Notes under the pieces: model-generated
The model's input: only the letters and a program-made list of their open reading frames with translations
What the model was told of the DNA's origin: nothing
The model's database searches: none
In this document: one piece after another, positions 44,529 through 53,594 of the stretch
Numbering within the stretch: position 1 is the first letter of the stretch
Layout of the letters: each line of letters begins with the position of its first letter
Source: Marinobacter sp. ATCH36
Lineage (GTDB): Bacteria; Pseudomonadota; Gammaproteobacteria; Pseudomonadales; Oleiphilaceae
Assembly (NCBI RefSeq): GCF_023555055.1
Contig: NZ_JAMJPL010000001.1
Span: 1,240,001-1,304,000, forward strand
DNA: 64,000 nucleotides
Direction of reading: 5' to 3'
Program-made: the position numbers and the translations under genes

Positions 44529-46031
44529 ATGAAAGTCGCAGACGTATTCCGCGTCCGTAATCCGGAGATCAGGGCACTGCACCTGACCTGGATTGCCTTC
44601 TTTATTACCTTTTATGTCTGGTTCAATATGGCACCCTTGGCGTCCAGCATGCTGAAAAGCGTTGACTGGCTGACCAAGGACGACATCCGCCTGTTTGCCA
44701 TCTGTAACGTGGCCCTGACCATCCCCGCCCGCATTATTGTCGGTATGGCACTTGATCGTTTTGGTCCACGTCGTGTGTTCTCGGTGCTGATGGTATTGAT
44801 GGCTATTCCGGCACTGGTGTTTGCCTTCGGCACCACCATGATGCAACTGCTGGTCAGCCGTCTGGTTCTGAGCTCCATTGGCGCCAGCTTCGTCGTCGGT
44901 ATTCACATGACTGCGATGTGGTTCAAGCCAAGGGATATCGGTTTCGCCGAGGGCTTCTACGCTGGCTGGGGTAACTTCGGTTCCGCGGCTGCGGCCATCT
45001 CTCTGCCCACAATTGCCCTGCACATGTATGGGGGTGAGGACGGCTGGCGTTGGGCCATTGCCCAGAGTGCAATCTTCATGGCGGCATACGGTGTGTACTA
45101 CTGGTTTGCCATCACCGACGGTCCTGAGGGTTCCGTTCACCGCAAGCCCCGCAAGGCGATTGCACTGGAAGTCAGCAGCTGGGGTGACATGATCAAGCTT
45201 ATCCTGTGGACCATTCCGCTGGTCGGGGTGCTGGCTATTCTGGTCTGGCGTATCCAGAGCATGGGGTATATTGGCACGACTGGTGCACTGGTCTGTTATG
45301 GCGCCATCACTGCCATTGTGATCTACCAGGTCATCCAGATCCTGCGGGTGAACGTTCCCATTCTCAAGCAAGGCGTGCCGGAGGACGACAAGTACCCGTT
45401 CAACAGCGTGGCGGCCCTGAACAGCACCTATTTCGCCAACTTCGGCGCGGAGCTGGCGGTGGTGTCGATGCTGCCGATGTTCTTTGAAGAAACCTGGAGC
45501 CTGAACGCTGCCGCTGCGGGCATGATCGCGGCCTCCTTTGCCTTCGTGAACCTGTTGGCGCGCCCGATGGGTGGCATGGTCTCTGACCGGATGGGAAATC
45601 GCCGATTTGTCATGCTCGCCTACATGTTCGGTATTTCCATCGGCTTTGCGCTGATGGGGCTGATGAATTCGAACTGGCCGTTGATCATCGCCGTCGCGAT
45701 CACCGTATTCACCTCATTCTTCGTACAGGGTGCCGAGGGCGCCACCTTCGGTATCATTCCCTCCATCAAGCGCCGGCTTACCGGCCAGATTTCCGGCATG
45801 GCCGGTGCTTACGGTAACGTCGGAGCGGTGGTCTATCTGACTATCTTTACCTTCGTTACCCCTACGCAGTTCTTCTACATCATTGCCGCAGGGGCCTTTG
45901 TCAGCTGGGTATTGTGCCTGCTGTGGTTGAAAGAACCTGAGTCCGGATTCGCTGAAGAGTACCAGGTATCGTCTGTTGACCTTCAGATCGAAGAGGAGGA
46001 ACGCCGGAAGCAGGCTGCTGCGACTGGTTAG
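44529..46031 (+). CDS. NarK-family nitrate/nitrite transporter (MFS)
   Basis: A 500-residue membrane protein with twelve predicted helices. Nitrate motifs: GFYAGWGNFGSAAAAISLP near residue 145 and GMAGAYGNVGAVVYLTIFTF near 425, with the substrate-binding arginine in RLVLSSIGASFVVGIHM. A GGAGG ribosome site precedes the ATG. The C-terminus is charged (EEEERRKQ). Together with the upstream usp gene it forms a likely anaerobically induced unit. Confidence 0.9.
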   Translation: MKVADVFRVRNPEIRALHLTWIAFFITFYVWFNMAPLASSMLKSVDWLTKDDIRLFAICNVALTIPARIIVGMALDRFGPRRVFSVLMVLMAIPALVFAFGTTMMQLLVSRLVLSSIGASFVVGIHMTAMWFKPRDIGFAEGFYAGWGNFGSAAAAISLPTIALHMYGGEDGWRWAIAQSAIFMAAYGVYYWFAITDGPEGSVHRKPRKAIALEVSSWGDMIKLILWTIPLVGVLAILVWRIQSMGYIGTTGALVCYGAITAIVIYQVIQILRVNVPILKQGVPEDDKYPFNSVAALNSTYFANFGAELAVVSMLPMFFEETWSLNAAAAGMIAASFAFVNLLARPMGGMVSDRMGNRRFVMLAYMFGISIGFALMGLMNSNWPLIIAVAITVFTSFFVQGAEGATFGIIPSIKRRLTGQISGMAGAYGNVGAVVYLTIFTFVTPTQFFYIIAAGAFVSWVLCLLWLKEPESGFAEEYQVSSVDLQIEEEERRKQAAATG

Positions 46032-46060
46032 CCGCCGCCGGCCAGCAGACCTTCGTCAGA

Positions 46061-46091
46061 ACCCGCCCGGAGCAATCCCGGCGGGTTTTTT
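46061..46091 (+). terminator. Terminator after the 44529 transporter
   Basis: ACCCGCC pairs with GGCGGGT (46061-46086), followed by T6. Confidence 0.8.
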
Positions 46092-46093
46092 GT

Positions 46094-46474
46094 ATTCTGT
46101 GTCAGATCCTCTGGCAGGACGACAGCCTGGAAGCTCGTGATATACGCGGCCGTACGCCGCTGATGGCAGCGGCAGTGAACAACCGCCCTGAGGCGGTCAG
46201 GGTTCTGATCTCGCGTGAGGCTGAGCTGGATATCCAGGAGAAAGAGAACGGCCAGACAGCACTCATATGGGCGGTCAGAAACCGGAACCCGGAGATAGTG
46301 AGGTTACTGTTGTCGGCAGGGGCAGATGCCGACGTTGAGAACAGGGAGGGACAGACGGCAAAAGATCTCGCCCTGTTGGCCAGTACAGAGGAAGAGGGAG
46401 AAGGGGTAAAGCGTGTCCGGGAAGCTCTCGGATGTGGCGATGAGCCGGAGGAGGGACGGGAGAATCAGGACTAA
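46094..46474 (+). pseudogene. Ankyrin-repeat fragment without a clear start
   Basis: An open frame shows two to three ankyrin repeats: ARDIRGRTPLMAAAVNNRPEAV, NGQTALIWAVRNRNPEIVRLLL with SAGADADVENREGQTAKDLA. The first ATG (46163) falls inside the first repeat and has no ribosome site; upstream in frame are only CTG and ATT codons right after a terminator. It is probably the 3' end of a lost gene, or a gene with an unusual start. The C-terminus is acidic. Confidence 0.55.
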
Positions 46475-46496
46475 AAAAACCGGCCCCTGGGGCCGG
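46473..46496 (-). terminator. Terminator of the 46527 transporter
   Basis: CCGGCCCC pairs with GGGGCCGG (46480-46496), and on the minus strand a T7 run follows. Confidence 0.8.
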
Positions 46497-46526
46497 CAAG
46501 TTGTATCTGATCGTCTTACGGTTTCA

Positions 46527-48119
46527 TCAGGGATTCTTGATGTAGGCATTCTTGCGCAGGTAGAACCACCAGTTCACCACCAGGCACACTGCGTAGAAGA
46601 CCGCAAATCCGTACATGGCCAGTTCCGGGGTACCGGCCTGGATTTCCTGGCCCATCACCCGGGGTGCGATGAAAGCACCGTAGGCGGCAACCGCAGAGGT
46701 CCAGCCAAGCACCGGACCTTTCTGCTGCTGGTCAAAGATCACACCAATGCTGCGGAAGGTGGAGCCGTTGCCGATGCCGCTGGCGGCGAACAGCACGATG
46801 AACAGAATCAAGAACAGTGCGAAGTAGCTGTTCGGATCTGTTGAGTTGTAGGCCAGCATCATCACGTAACCGGTTGCCACGGATGCCACCACCATGATGA
46901 CCGAGATGATCTGGGTGACGATGGAGCCGCCCATCTTGTCGGAAATCCAGCCACCTACCGGGCGGATCAGCGCGCCAACGAAGGGCCCCATCCAGGCCCA
47001 GGTAAGAGCGCTGGGAGCATCCGGATTGGTGACGCGCGTTACGGTGCCGTCGGCTGCCACTTCCATCATGTTGCCGAAGATAACGCTAATGGACAGGGGC
47101 AGTGCCGCGGAGAAGCCGATGAACGAGCCAAAGGTGAGAATGTACAGCACGGTCATGGACCAGGTGTGCTTGTTACTGAAGATGGCAAACTGCTTCTGGA
47201 TATTGGGTTTGATGTCGCCAGGGATCAGGCGCAACAGAACCAGCGTCAGGATGATGGTGAGGGGCAGCGCCACCCACATATTCAGTATGCCCAGGGCGTA
47301 AACACCGACCAGGGAAGTGGCAAGCCCCACCCCGTAGAGGCCAAGAATCTTGCCGAAGGCTGAGACCGGGCTGCCCGGATTCGGGGTAATGGTGCGCAGG
47401 TTGTTCATGCCGAACCAGCCCGCGAAGGCCAGGGGAATGAGAAACACCAGCCAGATAAAGCCCGCGTTCTGGATCCAGGTCTCGGTTCCGGCTTCGATAC
47501 GGCCGATCAGGGTGCCGCTTGCGCTTTGCAGCTCCATGGGGCCGCCCGCGACGGCTCCGAAGATACCGACGGTCATTGCCAGTGGGATCAGAACCTGCAT
47601 GGTGGTAACACCGAAGTTACCCAGCCCGGCGTTCATTCCCAGGCCGTAGCCCTGCTTGCTTTTCGGATAGAAGGAGCTGATGTTGCTCATGGAGCAGGCA
47701 AAGTTGCCGCCGCCGATGCCGGATAGCAGTGCCAGCGCCTGGAAGACGATGAACGGAGTGTCTGGATTGGTCAGTGCAATACCGGTTCCCAGGGCGGGAA
47801 GCATCAGCAATGCTGTGGTCAGGAAGACGGTATTTCGACCACCGGCAATCTTGATCATGAACGATGCCGGAATCCGCAGGGTGGCACCGGAAAGCCCGGC
47901 AATAGCGCTCAGGGTGAACAATTGTTCAATGGTGAACGGAAAGCCGAGGTTCTGCATCTGTGTGGTGATCATCCCCCACATCAACCAAACGGCGAAGCCT
48001 ATCAGCAGGCTGGGGATGGAAATCCACAGGTTGCGGGAGGCGATGCGTTTGCCTTCCTTTTCCCAGAACTCCTCGTTTTCGACATCCCAGTGTTCGATGT
48101 CGGCGTTAGTTTTGGCCAT
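46527..48119 (-). CDS. narK: NarK-type nitrate/nitrite transporter
   Basis: A 530-residue MFS protein with the long hydrophilic N-terminus usual for this NarK class (HWDVENEEFWEKEGKRIASRN). Helix motifs: GNFACSMSNISSFYPKSKQG and NAGLGNFGVTTMQ around residues 135-170, and GSTFRSIGVIFDQQQKG near 450. It is probably the main nitrate uptake or nitrate/nitrite antiport protein for respiration. An FNR-like box lies 95 bases upstream. narGHJI is not in the window. Confidence 0.93.
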   Translation of the reverse strand: MAKTNADIEHWDVENEEFWEKEGKRIASRNLWISIPSLLIGFAVWLMWGMITTQMQNLGFPFTIEQLFTLSAIAGLSGATLRIPASFMIKIAGGRNTVFLTTALLMLPALGTGIALTNPDTPFIVFQALALLSGIGGGNFACSMSNISSFYPKSKQGYGLGMNAGLGNFGVTTMQVLIPLAMTVGIFGAVAGGPMELQSASGTLIGRIEAGTETWIQNAGFIWLVFLIPLAFAGWFGMNNLRTITPNPGSPVSAFGKILGLYGVGLATSLVGVYALGILNMWVALPLTIILTLVLLRLIPGDIKPNIQKQFAIFSNKHTWSMTVLYILTFGSFIGFSAALPLSISVIFGNMMEVAADGTVTRVTNPDAPSALTWAWMGPFVGALIRPVGGWISDKMGGSIVTQIISVIMVVASVATGYVMMLAYNSTDPNSYFALFLILFIVLFAASGIGNGSTFRSIGVIFDQQQKGPVLGWTSAVAAYGAFIAPRVMGQEIQAGTPELAMYGFAVFYAVCLVVNWWFYLRKNAYIKNP

Positions 48120-48213
48120 GATAACTGCTCCTATGGTTGCTGACCCGGAGCCACGAAAACGGTGGCGTTTGGGCTATGGCCGCTATTCTGCAAACGGGAG
48201 GCACTAAGTAATC

Positions 48214-48227
48214 ATGATTAATATCAA
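48214..48227. promoter_or_regulatory. FNR/ANR-like box upstream of narK
   Basis: On the minus strand TTGATATTAATCAT matches the TTGAT-N4-ATCAA consensus in nine of ten fixed positions and lies 95 bases upstream of the narK start. The rest of 48120-48376 shows no gene. Confidence 0.7.
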
Positions 48228-48376
48228 GGACAGAGGCGCTCGCTCCTGTGCTGGCTCTCAGGCGATTTGGCGGCCTGTGACCGGCTGTTTATAATCGTTC
48301 TAAAACAATAAGTTGCAATGGTAATACAACTGAGGGAGTAGTCGGCCAGACCCTCTGGCGCAGTAGAGGTAGCCAA

Positions 48377-48993
48377 TCATTTCCGGCGCTGTAGGTCGTG
48401 TTGAAACAGCACGACAAGTTGAACTGCAACCAGGCTGAAGGCCGCTGACCAACACACTGCTGATATCCAGAGCAATTCCGGATGCGCAAAAGCCGCGCTG
48501 CCGGCCTGAAGTCGAGCCAGCACCGCCGCTGCTAATGACATGCAGTGCCGGGAGCTATGATTCTGCTGCCCATAAAGGTCATAAGCAGTAACAGGCCGAT
48601 AATGGCAGCGATCATGATACGACGCGTGTCGGGAGTTGTCAGGCTGATACTGGCGGGGGCGCCAGCTACTAACCAGTAAGCCACGGACAGCAGGAATGCC
48701 GGGCTCAACAGCTGGGGTACGAGGTTATCCGGTGCCCATGCCCAGCCAAGACGGGCGACCAGCCATAGCAGGAATAATGGGGCCAGCACGCGCCATGGCT
48801 GTGGGCCGAGGGTATAACCGGCGATCAGGGCAAGGCCAAAACCGAAGATCAGTTCATGGCCATGGCCTGCTCCCGACAGAGTGCTGTAAATGGATAAGGG
48901 CACTGCAAGGGCCGCCAGAAGCGAAGCGGCAGGAAAGAACAGCCAGAACGAATGGATGTTTTTGCGGGGCCTGGCCGGGTTGTCTGAAGTCAT
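48377..48993 (-). pseudogene. Shortened, frameshifted NnrS-family gene
   Basis: The intact part (48993 to 48532) encodes an NnrS N-terminus, FWLFFPAASLLAALAVPLSI and HGHELIFGFGLALIAGYTLG, and then jumps to MTFMGSRIIAPGTA, which in full-length NnrS lies far downstream. After that the frame meets a stop, while a second frame continues as ARLQAGSAAFAHPELLW and a hydrophobic helix to a stop at 48377. A middle section is missing and the end is shifted, compared with the complete 394-residue paralogue at 39682. A short family variant cannot be fully excluded. Confidence 0.6.
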
Positions 48994-49066
48994 CTCGTGT
49001 TCTTGACCCTCGACTGTCCCGGGGCTATCAATAAGAAATACATGGGGTACACTTTAAAGGTGCATT

Positions 49067-49630
49067 ATGAATATTGCAAAGCTTGCCCGTCTGCCGTTTT
49101 CCGGTAATGGTGCCTGGGAGGAATTGCGTCGCCATAACCTGTCTATCCCGTTTCTGGCCTGGGTAATCGTGGTCCCAATGTCCTTCCTGCCACCGGTGCT
49201 GCTCTATTACGCAGGTACGCATTACGGAGACAGTTTCATACAAGGATTTGGTGACAAGGAATGGAGGTTTATTACCACGATCCTGTTCCTGGCTGAATTG
49301 CTTACCTTCTTTGTCATGGGGTGGCTGATTCAGGCAGTGCTGGATGGCCACAAACTTAAAATCAGTTACCAGGATGCCTATCTGCTGGCGGCCATTGCAC
49401 CGCTGCCGCTGTGGTTGTCGTCGCTGGCTTTGCTGTTGCCGGTGCTGGCAGTAAGTGTGGTAGCGGTGTTTGCCGGCCTGTTCCTGTCTTGCGCACTGGT
49501 GTACCAGGGAGTGCGCTCCCTGTGTCACCTCAGCGAAAATGATGTGGTGGCCATGTCAGCCACCTACACGGTCATGGCTGCTTCCGTGCTGGCGTGGGGT
49601 GTTCTGATGGGCGTGGTCTGGGCATTCTGA
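49067..49630 (+). CDS. Yip1-domain membrane protein
   Basis: A 187-residue protein with five hydrophobic helices after a short N-terminal tail (LARLPFSGNGAWEELRRHN). The pattern, with LSIPFLAWVIVVPMSFLPPV first and SATYTVMAASVLAWGVLMG last, fits Yip1-domain proteins. In bacteria their role is unknown. It ends one base before the convergent trhA stop. Confidence 0.7.
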   Translation: MNIAKLARLPFSGNGAWEELRRHNLSIPFLAWVIVVPMSFLPPVLLYYAGTHYGDSFIQGFGDKEWRFITTILFLAELLTFFVMGWLIQAVLDGHKLKISYQDAYLLAAIAPLPLWLSSLALLLPVLAVSVVAVFAGLFLSCALVYQGVRSLCHLSENDVVAMSATYTVMAASVLAWGVLMGVVWAF

Positions 49631-50296
49631 TCAGGCGGTGTAGGGAAGCACGCCATAGTAGATGGCACTGAAGTGCAGGGCGCTGCCGCCTATTACGAAC
49701 ATGTGCCAGATGGCATGCATGTAGGGAATACGGTCGGCCAGATAGAAAATCACCCCGGCGGTGTAAACCACACCGCCGGCAATGGTCAGATACAGCGCTG
49801 GTTCACTCAGACTGGCCACCAGGTCCGACGAGGCAAAAGTGATCAGCCAGCCCATAGCAATGTAAATACCTACCCTTGCAAGTTTGAACCGATTCCTGAA
49901 GATAACCTTCAGCACCACGCCGGCAATGGCCAGCGACCAAATGATGGCAAAAAGTGTCCAGCCTGTGGTGCCACGCATGTTAACCAGCAGGAATGGTGTG
50001 TAAGTGCCGGCAATGAGCAGGAAGATCGCGCAGTGGTCCAGGGTTTTGAAGGTCGCCCTCAACCGTGGGTGGCGGGCACCGTGGTACAGCGCCGATGACA
50101 GGTAGAGCAGGATCAGTGAAGCACCGAAAATGCTGAAACTTACAATCTTCCACCCGTCACCCAGCTGGCTGGCGGCAACAATCAGAGCAACAGTTCCAAT
50201 GACGCTGAGAACGGCCCCCAGCCCGTGGCTGGCACTGTTCAGCCATTCTTCGATACGGTGGTGATCAGAGGCTTTGGCAGAGCCGGTAGCTTTCAT
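49631..50296 (-). CDS. trhA: PAQR family membrane homeostasis protein (hemolysin III family)
   Basis: A 221-residue seven-helix membrane protein. The PAQR metal-site motifs are seen: NSASHGLGAVLSVIG near residue 20, SSALYHGARHPRLR near 70 with LKTLDHCAIFLLIAGTYTPF-like sequence, and YMHAIWHMFVIGGSALHF near the C-terminus. Bacterial TrhA is linked to membrane energetics and unsaturated lipids. A perfect 16-base palindrome lies 42 bases upstream. Confidence 0.88.
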   Translation of the reverse strand: MKATGSAKASDHHRIEEWLNSASHGLGAVLSVIGTVALIVAASQLGDGWKIVSFSIFGASLILLYLSSALYHGARHPRLRATFKTLDHCAIFLLIAGTYTPFLLVNMRGTTGWTLFAIIWSLAIAGVVLKVIFRNRFKLARVGIYIAMGWLITFASSDLVASLSEPALYLTIAGGVVYTAGVIFYLADRIPYMHAIWHMFVIGGSALHFSAIYYGVLPYTA

Positions 50297-50337
50297 TGAA
50301 GTCTTTCCCTTATCAGTCGTGCCGCTACGGTACTTCA

Positions 50338-50353
50338 GCGTACACGTGTACGC
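50338..50353. promoter_or_regulatory. 16-base palindrome GCGTACACGTGTACGC (FabR-like operator)
   Basis: A perfect palindrome upstream of trhA and between it and the divergent wrbA. It resembles the FabR operator as I remember it (AGCGTACA-N2-TGTACGCT type). A lipid-responsive TetR regulator acting on trhA would make sense; this is inference. Confidence 0.5.
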
Positions 50354-50492
50354 AATGGCGGAAATGTGACAGGCCTCTGAGATTGATCAGAAATTCTGAA
50401 CAAGCTGGATGAAATCTTCCGGTTTTTCGATACCTGTCCGAGAGGTAGTGTGGAGCCACCATTCAACTGCAACAGGCAGGAGGCTCTACACG

Positions 50493-51092
50493 ATGGCAAA
50501 GGTACTTGTTCTCTATTACTCCATGTACGGTCACATCGAGACCATGGCAAACACGGTTGCCGAGGGGGCAAGGGGTGTCGCTGGCACTGAGGTGACGGTC
50601 AAGCGTGTTCCGGAAACCATGCCGGAAGACGCATTCAAGGGCGCGGGCGGGAAAACCGACCAGGGCGCCCCGATAGCAGATCCGAAAGAGCTGGCGGAAT
50701 ATGACGCTGTGATCTTTGGCACGCCGACACGATTTGGCAACATGGCTGGCCAGATGCGCACCTTTCTGGATCAGACCGGCGGCCTTTGGGCAGAGGGCAA
50801 ACTCCATGGCAAGGTTGCCAGCGTGTTCACCTCAACCGGAACCGGCGGCGGCCAGGAGCACACCATCAGCTCCTTCTGGACCACGCTCGCTCATCACGGC
50901 ATGGTGATTGTGCCACTGGGGTATGGTATCCCGGAATTCTTTGATATTTCAGAAATGAACGGTGGCACACCTTATGGTGCCTCAACCATCGCCGGTGGCG
51001 ACGGCTCCCGTCAGCCCAGCGAGAAAGAGCTGACCATTGCACGTTATCAAGGCAAACACGTGGCCGAATTGGCCGTCAGACTACACGGCTAA
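50493..51092 (+). CDS. wrbA: NAD(P)H:quinone oxidoreductase WrbA
   Basis: A 199-residue flavodoxin-fold FMN enzyme that reduces quinones by two electrons. Motifs: [21 protein letters not shown] at the N-terminus (FMN phosphate loop), [22 protein letters not shown] near residue 78, and [12 protein letters not shown] near 112. The ATG at 50493 has CAGGAGG upstream; the longer frame is not supported. Confidence 0.96.
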   Translation: MAKVLVLYYSMYGHIETMANTVAEGARGVAGTEVTVKRVPETMPEDAFKGAGGKTDQGAPIADPKELAEYDAVIFGTPTRFGNMAGQMRTFLDQTGGLWAEGKLHGKVASVFTSTGTGGGQEHTISSFWTTLAHHGMVIVPLGYGIPEFFDISEMNGGTPYGASTIAGGDGSRQPSEKELTIARYQGKHVAELAVRLHG

Positions 51093-51127
51093 AAGCAAAC
51101 GACTTCGAGAGCGTTGAGCGTTTTTCA

Positions 51128-51159
51128 GGGCAGCAGGCTACAGCTTGCTGCCCTTTTTT
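51128..51159 (+). terminator. Terminator after wrbA
   Basis: GGGCAGCA pairs with TGCTGCCC (51128-51153), followed by T6. It overlaps the end of the convergent Crp/Fnr-family gene. Confidence 0.75.
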
Positions 51160-51848
51160 GTGCCCGTTTTCAGCCGCGAGAAGGTTGCAGGTACAACACC
51201 CAGCCAAGACGCCAGCTGATTGTCCGGAACGCGCTTGATCAACTCCGGATATTCCTCAAGTAATAAGAGATATCGCTCCCGGGCGGACATGGTGTGTTTC
51301 CGGAACTCCCGCATGCTGGCCAGTTCCGCCATCTCCTCGGTCAGCGCAAGGGCAAAGCTCGGCCACAATCCCTCGCCATGGGACTGGATAGCGGACCGGA
51401 ACGCTGCAAAGTCGGCTACCCAGGCAGTGACTGGTGTCACACTGGTAAGGCACAGGGTGTTTCTAACCGTCCGGCTACGGCCAAACACCGGCCAAACCAT
51501 ATCACCCTCGGAAAAGAAATGGTGCACGGAGACCTTGCCGCTAGGCGCTTCCCGGAATAGCCGCATGATGCCATATTGAATGAGATAGACATTGGCCCAG
51601 GGAGTGTCGTGTTTTTCCAGGTTGGATTCCGCGTCCACCCGACGCTGGTGAAACAGGCGGGCGAGATCGCTGAGGAAACGGGCTTCAGGGCTTTTCTGCT
51701 CGTTGTCGAGCCGGATACCGAATACCCGGCTCAGGCCGTTGAGCAGCGCGACTTCGGTTGAGGCGCTCTGTTGCTGAATAATTTCGGGGTTGTTGTCGCC
51801 CAGCATGCAGGGAGCTGAGGACACATCCGTCCTGAAGATGCTGTTCAT
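51138..51848 (-). CDS. Crp/Fnr-family transcriptional regulator
   Basis: A 236-residue protein. The middle is a cyclic-nucleotide-binding-like beta barrel (NVYLIQYGIMRLFREAPSGKV and HHFFSEGDMVWPVF). The C-terminal winged helix is RVPDNQLASWLGVVPATFSRLK. I see no N-terminal cysteine cluster like that of FNR, so it is not an oxygen sensor of that type; the signal is unknown. A 167-base AT-rich gap separates it from the AEC gene. Confidence 0.8.
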   Translation of the reverse strand: MNSIFRTDVSSAPCMLGDNNPEIIQQQSASTEVALLNGLSRVFGIRLDNEQKSPEARFLSDLARLFHQRRVDAESNLEKHDTPWANVYLIQYGIMRLFREAPSGKVSVHHFFSEGDMVWPVFGRSRTVRNTLCLTSVTPVTAWVADFAAFRSAIQSHGEGLWPSFALALTEEMAELASMREFRKHTMSARERYLLLLEEYPELIKRVPDNQLASWLGVVPATFSRLKTGTKKGSKL

Positions 51849-52015
51849 GGCATTAACTCATCTATGAGTGTTCAGCCAATTATGGTATCAAAAAAGCATC
51901 TTTTGAAATGACTTAAATCATTAAAGGTTATAGGGCTGATCAATAAAAGCGAAGCGCCTCAAGTGATGGTAAACTTTCCAGTTTTAGCCTATCCGATTGT
52001 TATGATGGAGCTTTC

Positions 52016-52936
52016 ATGGTGGCTGCACTGGCCTTGCTCTATAAATTGCTTCCCCTCTATGTAACGGTAGGGCTGGGCTGGATTGCCGGCCGCTACCTGG
52101 AAGCCAGTGGCAAGCACATCGCCGGGATCATGCTCTACATCATGACGCCCTCGGTGGTGTTCTCGGGCGTGATGGCAGCGCCGCTTTCCCCGGAAGTGAT
52201 CCTGCTGCCGGTGCTGACGTTCGGCTTGTGTACGGCTCTTGGCGTGGCGCATCTCTGGCTGGCCAGGCGTTTCATTACCGATGGCAGTGCCAGCCTGATG
52301 CCGCTGTCAGTCGGCACTGGCAATACCGGCTACTTTGGCATCCCGGTGGCACTGTTACTGTTCGGGCAGGAGGGGTTGGCGCTGTACATTGTCTGCATGC
52401 TGGGCACCACCCTGTTCGAGAATTCGGTTGGCTTTTACCTGGCTGCCCGGGGCCGATACAGTCTTAAAGATTCTCTGGTACGAGTGGCGAAGCTGCCTTC
52501 GGTGTATGCCTTCGGGCTGGCGGTTGTACTGAACCTTTCAGGCTTCACCATTCCGGATGTGTTTACCCCGCTGTTTGATAACCTGCGCGGTGCCTACAGC
52601 ATTCTCGGGATGATGATTATCGGCATGGGCATTCTGAGTTTTCGCGGGCTGGCGGGTAACCTGCGTTTCACCGGTTTGGCGTTCTTCGGAAAGTTCATTT
52701 CCTGGCCGTTGGTGGCTCTGGTTTTCTGGTGGCTGGATGCCAGCTTTTTCGGTGTCTACGACCTGGCGGTCTACCAGGCCATATTCCTGATTTCGATCAC
52801 CCCGATTGCAGCCAACACCGTGGTAATTGCTACCCTGCTGGATACCGCACCGAAACAGGCGGCGGGAACGGCGTTGCTCAGTACGCTGTTTGCGTTGGCG
52901 TTTATTCCTGTGATGGTGGCGTTGGTTCTGCCATAA
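52016..52936 (+). CDS. AEC-family permease
   Basis: A 306-residue carrier of the auxin-efflux-carrier fold with about ten helices in two repeats. Characteristic are MLYIMTPSVVFSGVMAAPLS near residue 40, SVGTGNTGYFGIPVALLLFG near 100, and ITPIAANTVVIATLLDTAPK near 265. Substrates of bacterial members include malate and other carboxylates. It overlaps the convergent CDF gene by 35 bases at their 3' ends. Confidence 0.87.
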   Translation: MVAALALLYKLLPLYVTVGLGWIAGRYLEASGKHIAGIMLYIMTPSVVFSGVMAAPLSPEVILLPVLTFGLCTALGVAHLWLARRFITDGSASLMPLSVGTGNTGYFGIPVALLLFGQEGLALYIVCMLGTTLFENSVGFYLAARGRYSLKDSLVRVAKLPSVYAFGLAVVLNLSGFTIPDVFTPLFDNLRGAYSILGMMIIGMGILSFRGLAGNLRFTGLAFFGKFISWPLVALVFWWLDASFFGVYDLAVYQAIFLISITPIAANTVVIATLLDTAPKQAAGTALLSTLFALAFIPVMVALVLP

Positions 52937-53567
52937 ATGCCTGACTGTCGAGTGCCGCCTGCGCTCCCTGGATATCCCTGCGGGCATGACGCACCACGCT
53001 GATGCCCGCAGTAATCGCCAGGCCTCCCATCACAGTCGCAACCGCCAGATCCGGCCAGGCGGTGCCCGTGCCGAACACCCCCAGCGCGGCTATCATAACC
53101 GCAATATTGCCGATGGCATCGTTACGGCTGCACAACCACACCGAGCGCATATCCGAGTCACCTTCCCGGAATTTGAACAGCATGGCTGCAACGCTCATGT
53201 TGGCAGCCAGAGCCAATAAGCCAACCGCCCCCATTGTCATGGGTTCCGGCGTAATGCCGCTTTGCATTACCCAAATCGCGCGGCCCAGCACCGCAATACC
53301 GAAGACTGTCATGGTGATGCCTTTCACCATCGCGGCCCGGCCACGCCAGAGCATGCCCATGGAAAGTACCGACAGCGATAGCAGGTAGTTGGCGCTGTCA
53401 CCAAAGAAGTCGATGGCATCCGCCATCAGCGATACGGACCCGGACTGAAGGCTGGCATAACCCTCCACCAGGAACATCGCAAGATTGACCCACAATGCAA
53501 TCCACAGGGCTTTTCGGAAGCCCGGCGCGGGTGATTTGGGTTCGGGGGCGGAGCAACTGCACGCCAT
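52902..53567 (-). CDS. Cation diffusion facilitator family protein
   Basis: A 221-residue membrane protein with about six helices. Metal-site residues are in LMADAIDFFGDSANYL (second helix) and CSRNDAIGNIAVMI (fifth). The N-terminus has a CxC pair (MACSCSAPEP), often seen in heavy-metal versions; the C-terminal cytoplasmic domain is very short. It should export a divalent metal, Cd/Zn/Pb or similar. A MerR-type promoter upstream supports this. Confidence 0.83.
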   Translation of the reverse strand: MACSCSAPEPKSPAPGFRKALWIALWVNLAMFLVEGYASLQSGSVSLMADAIDFFGDSANYLLSLSVLSMGMLWRGRAAMVKGITMTVFGIAVLGRAIWVMQSGITPEPMTMGAVGLLALAANMSVAAMLFKFREGDSDMRSVWLCSRNDAIGNIAVMIAALGVFGTGTAWPDLAVATVMGGLAITAGISVVRHARRDIQGAQAALDSQAFMAEPTPPSQE

Positions 53568-53594
53568 AAAGACCTCCTTTGTTCGGATGGTCTT

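Noticed and set aside
51880..51920. NsrR site upstream of the Crp/Fnr-family gene
   Set aside because: Only one half-site (AAAAAAGCATCTT) is visible; the other half is missing.
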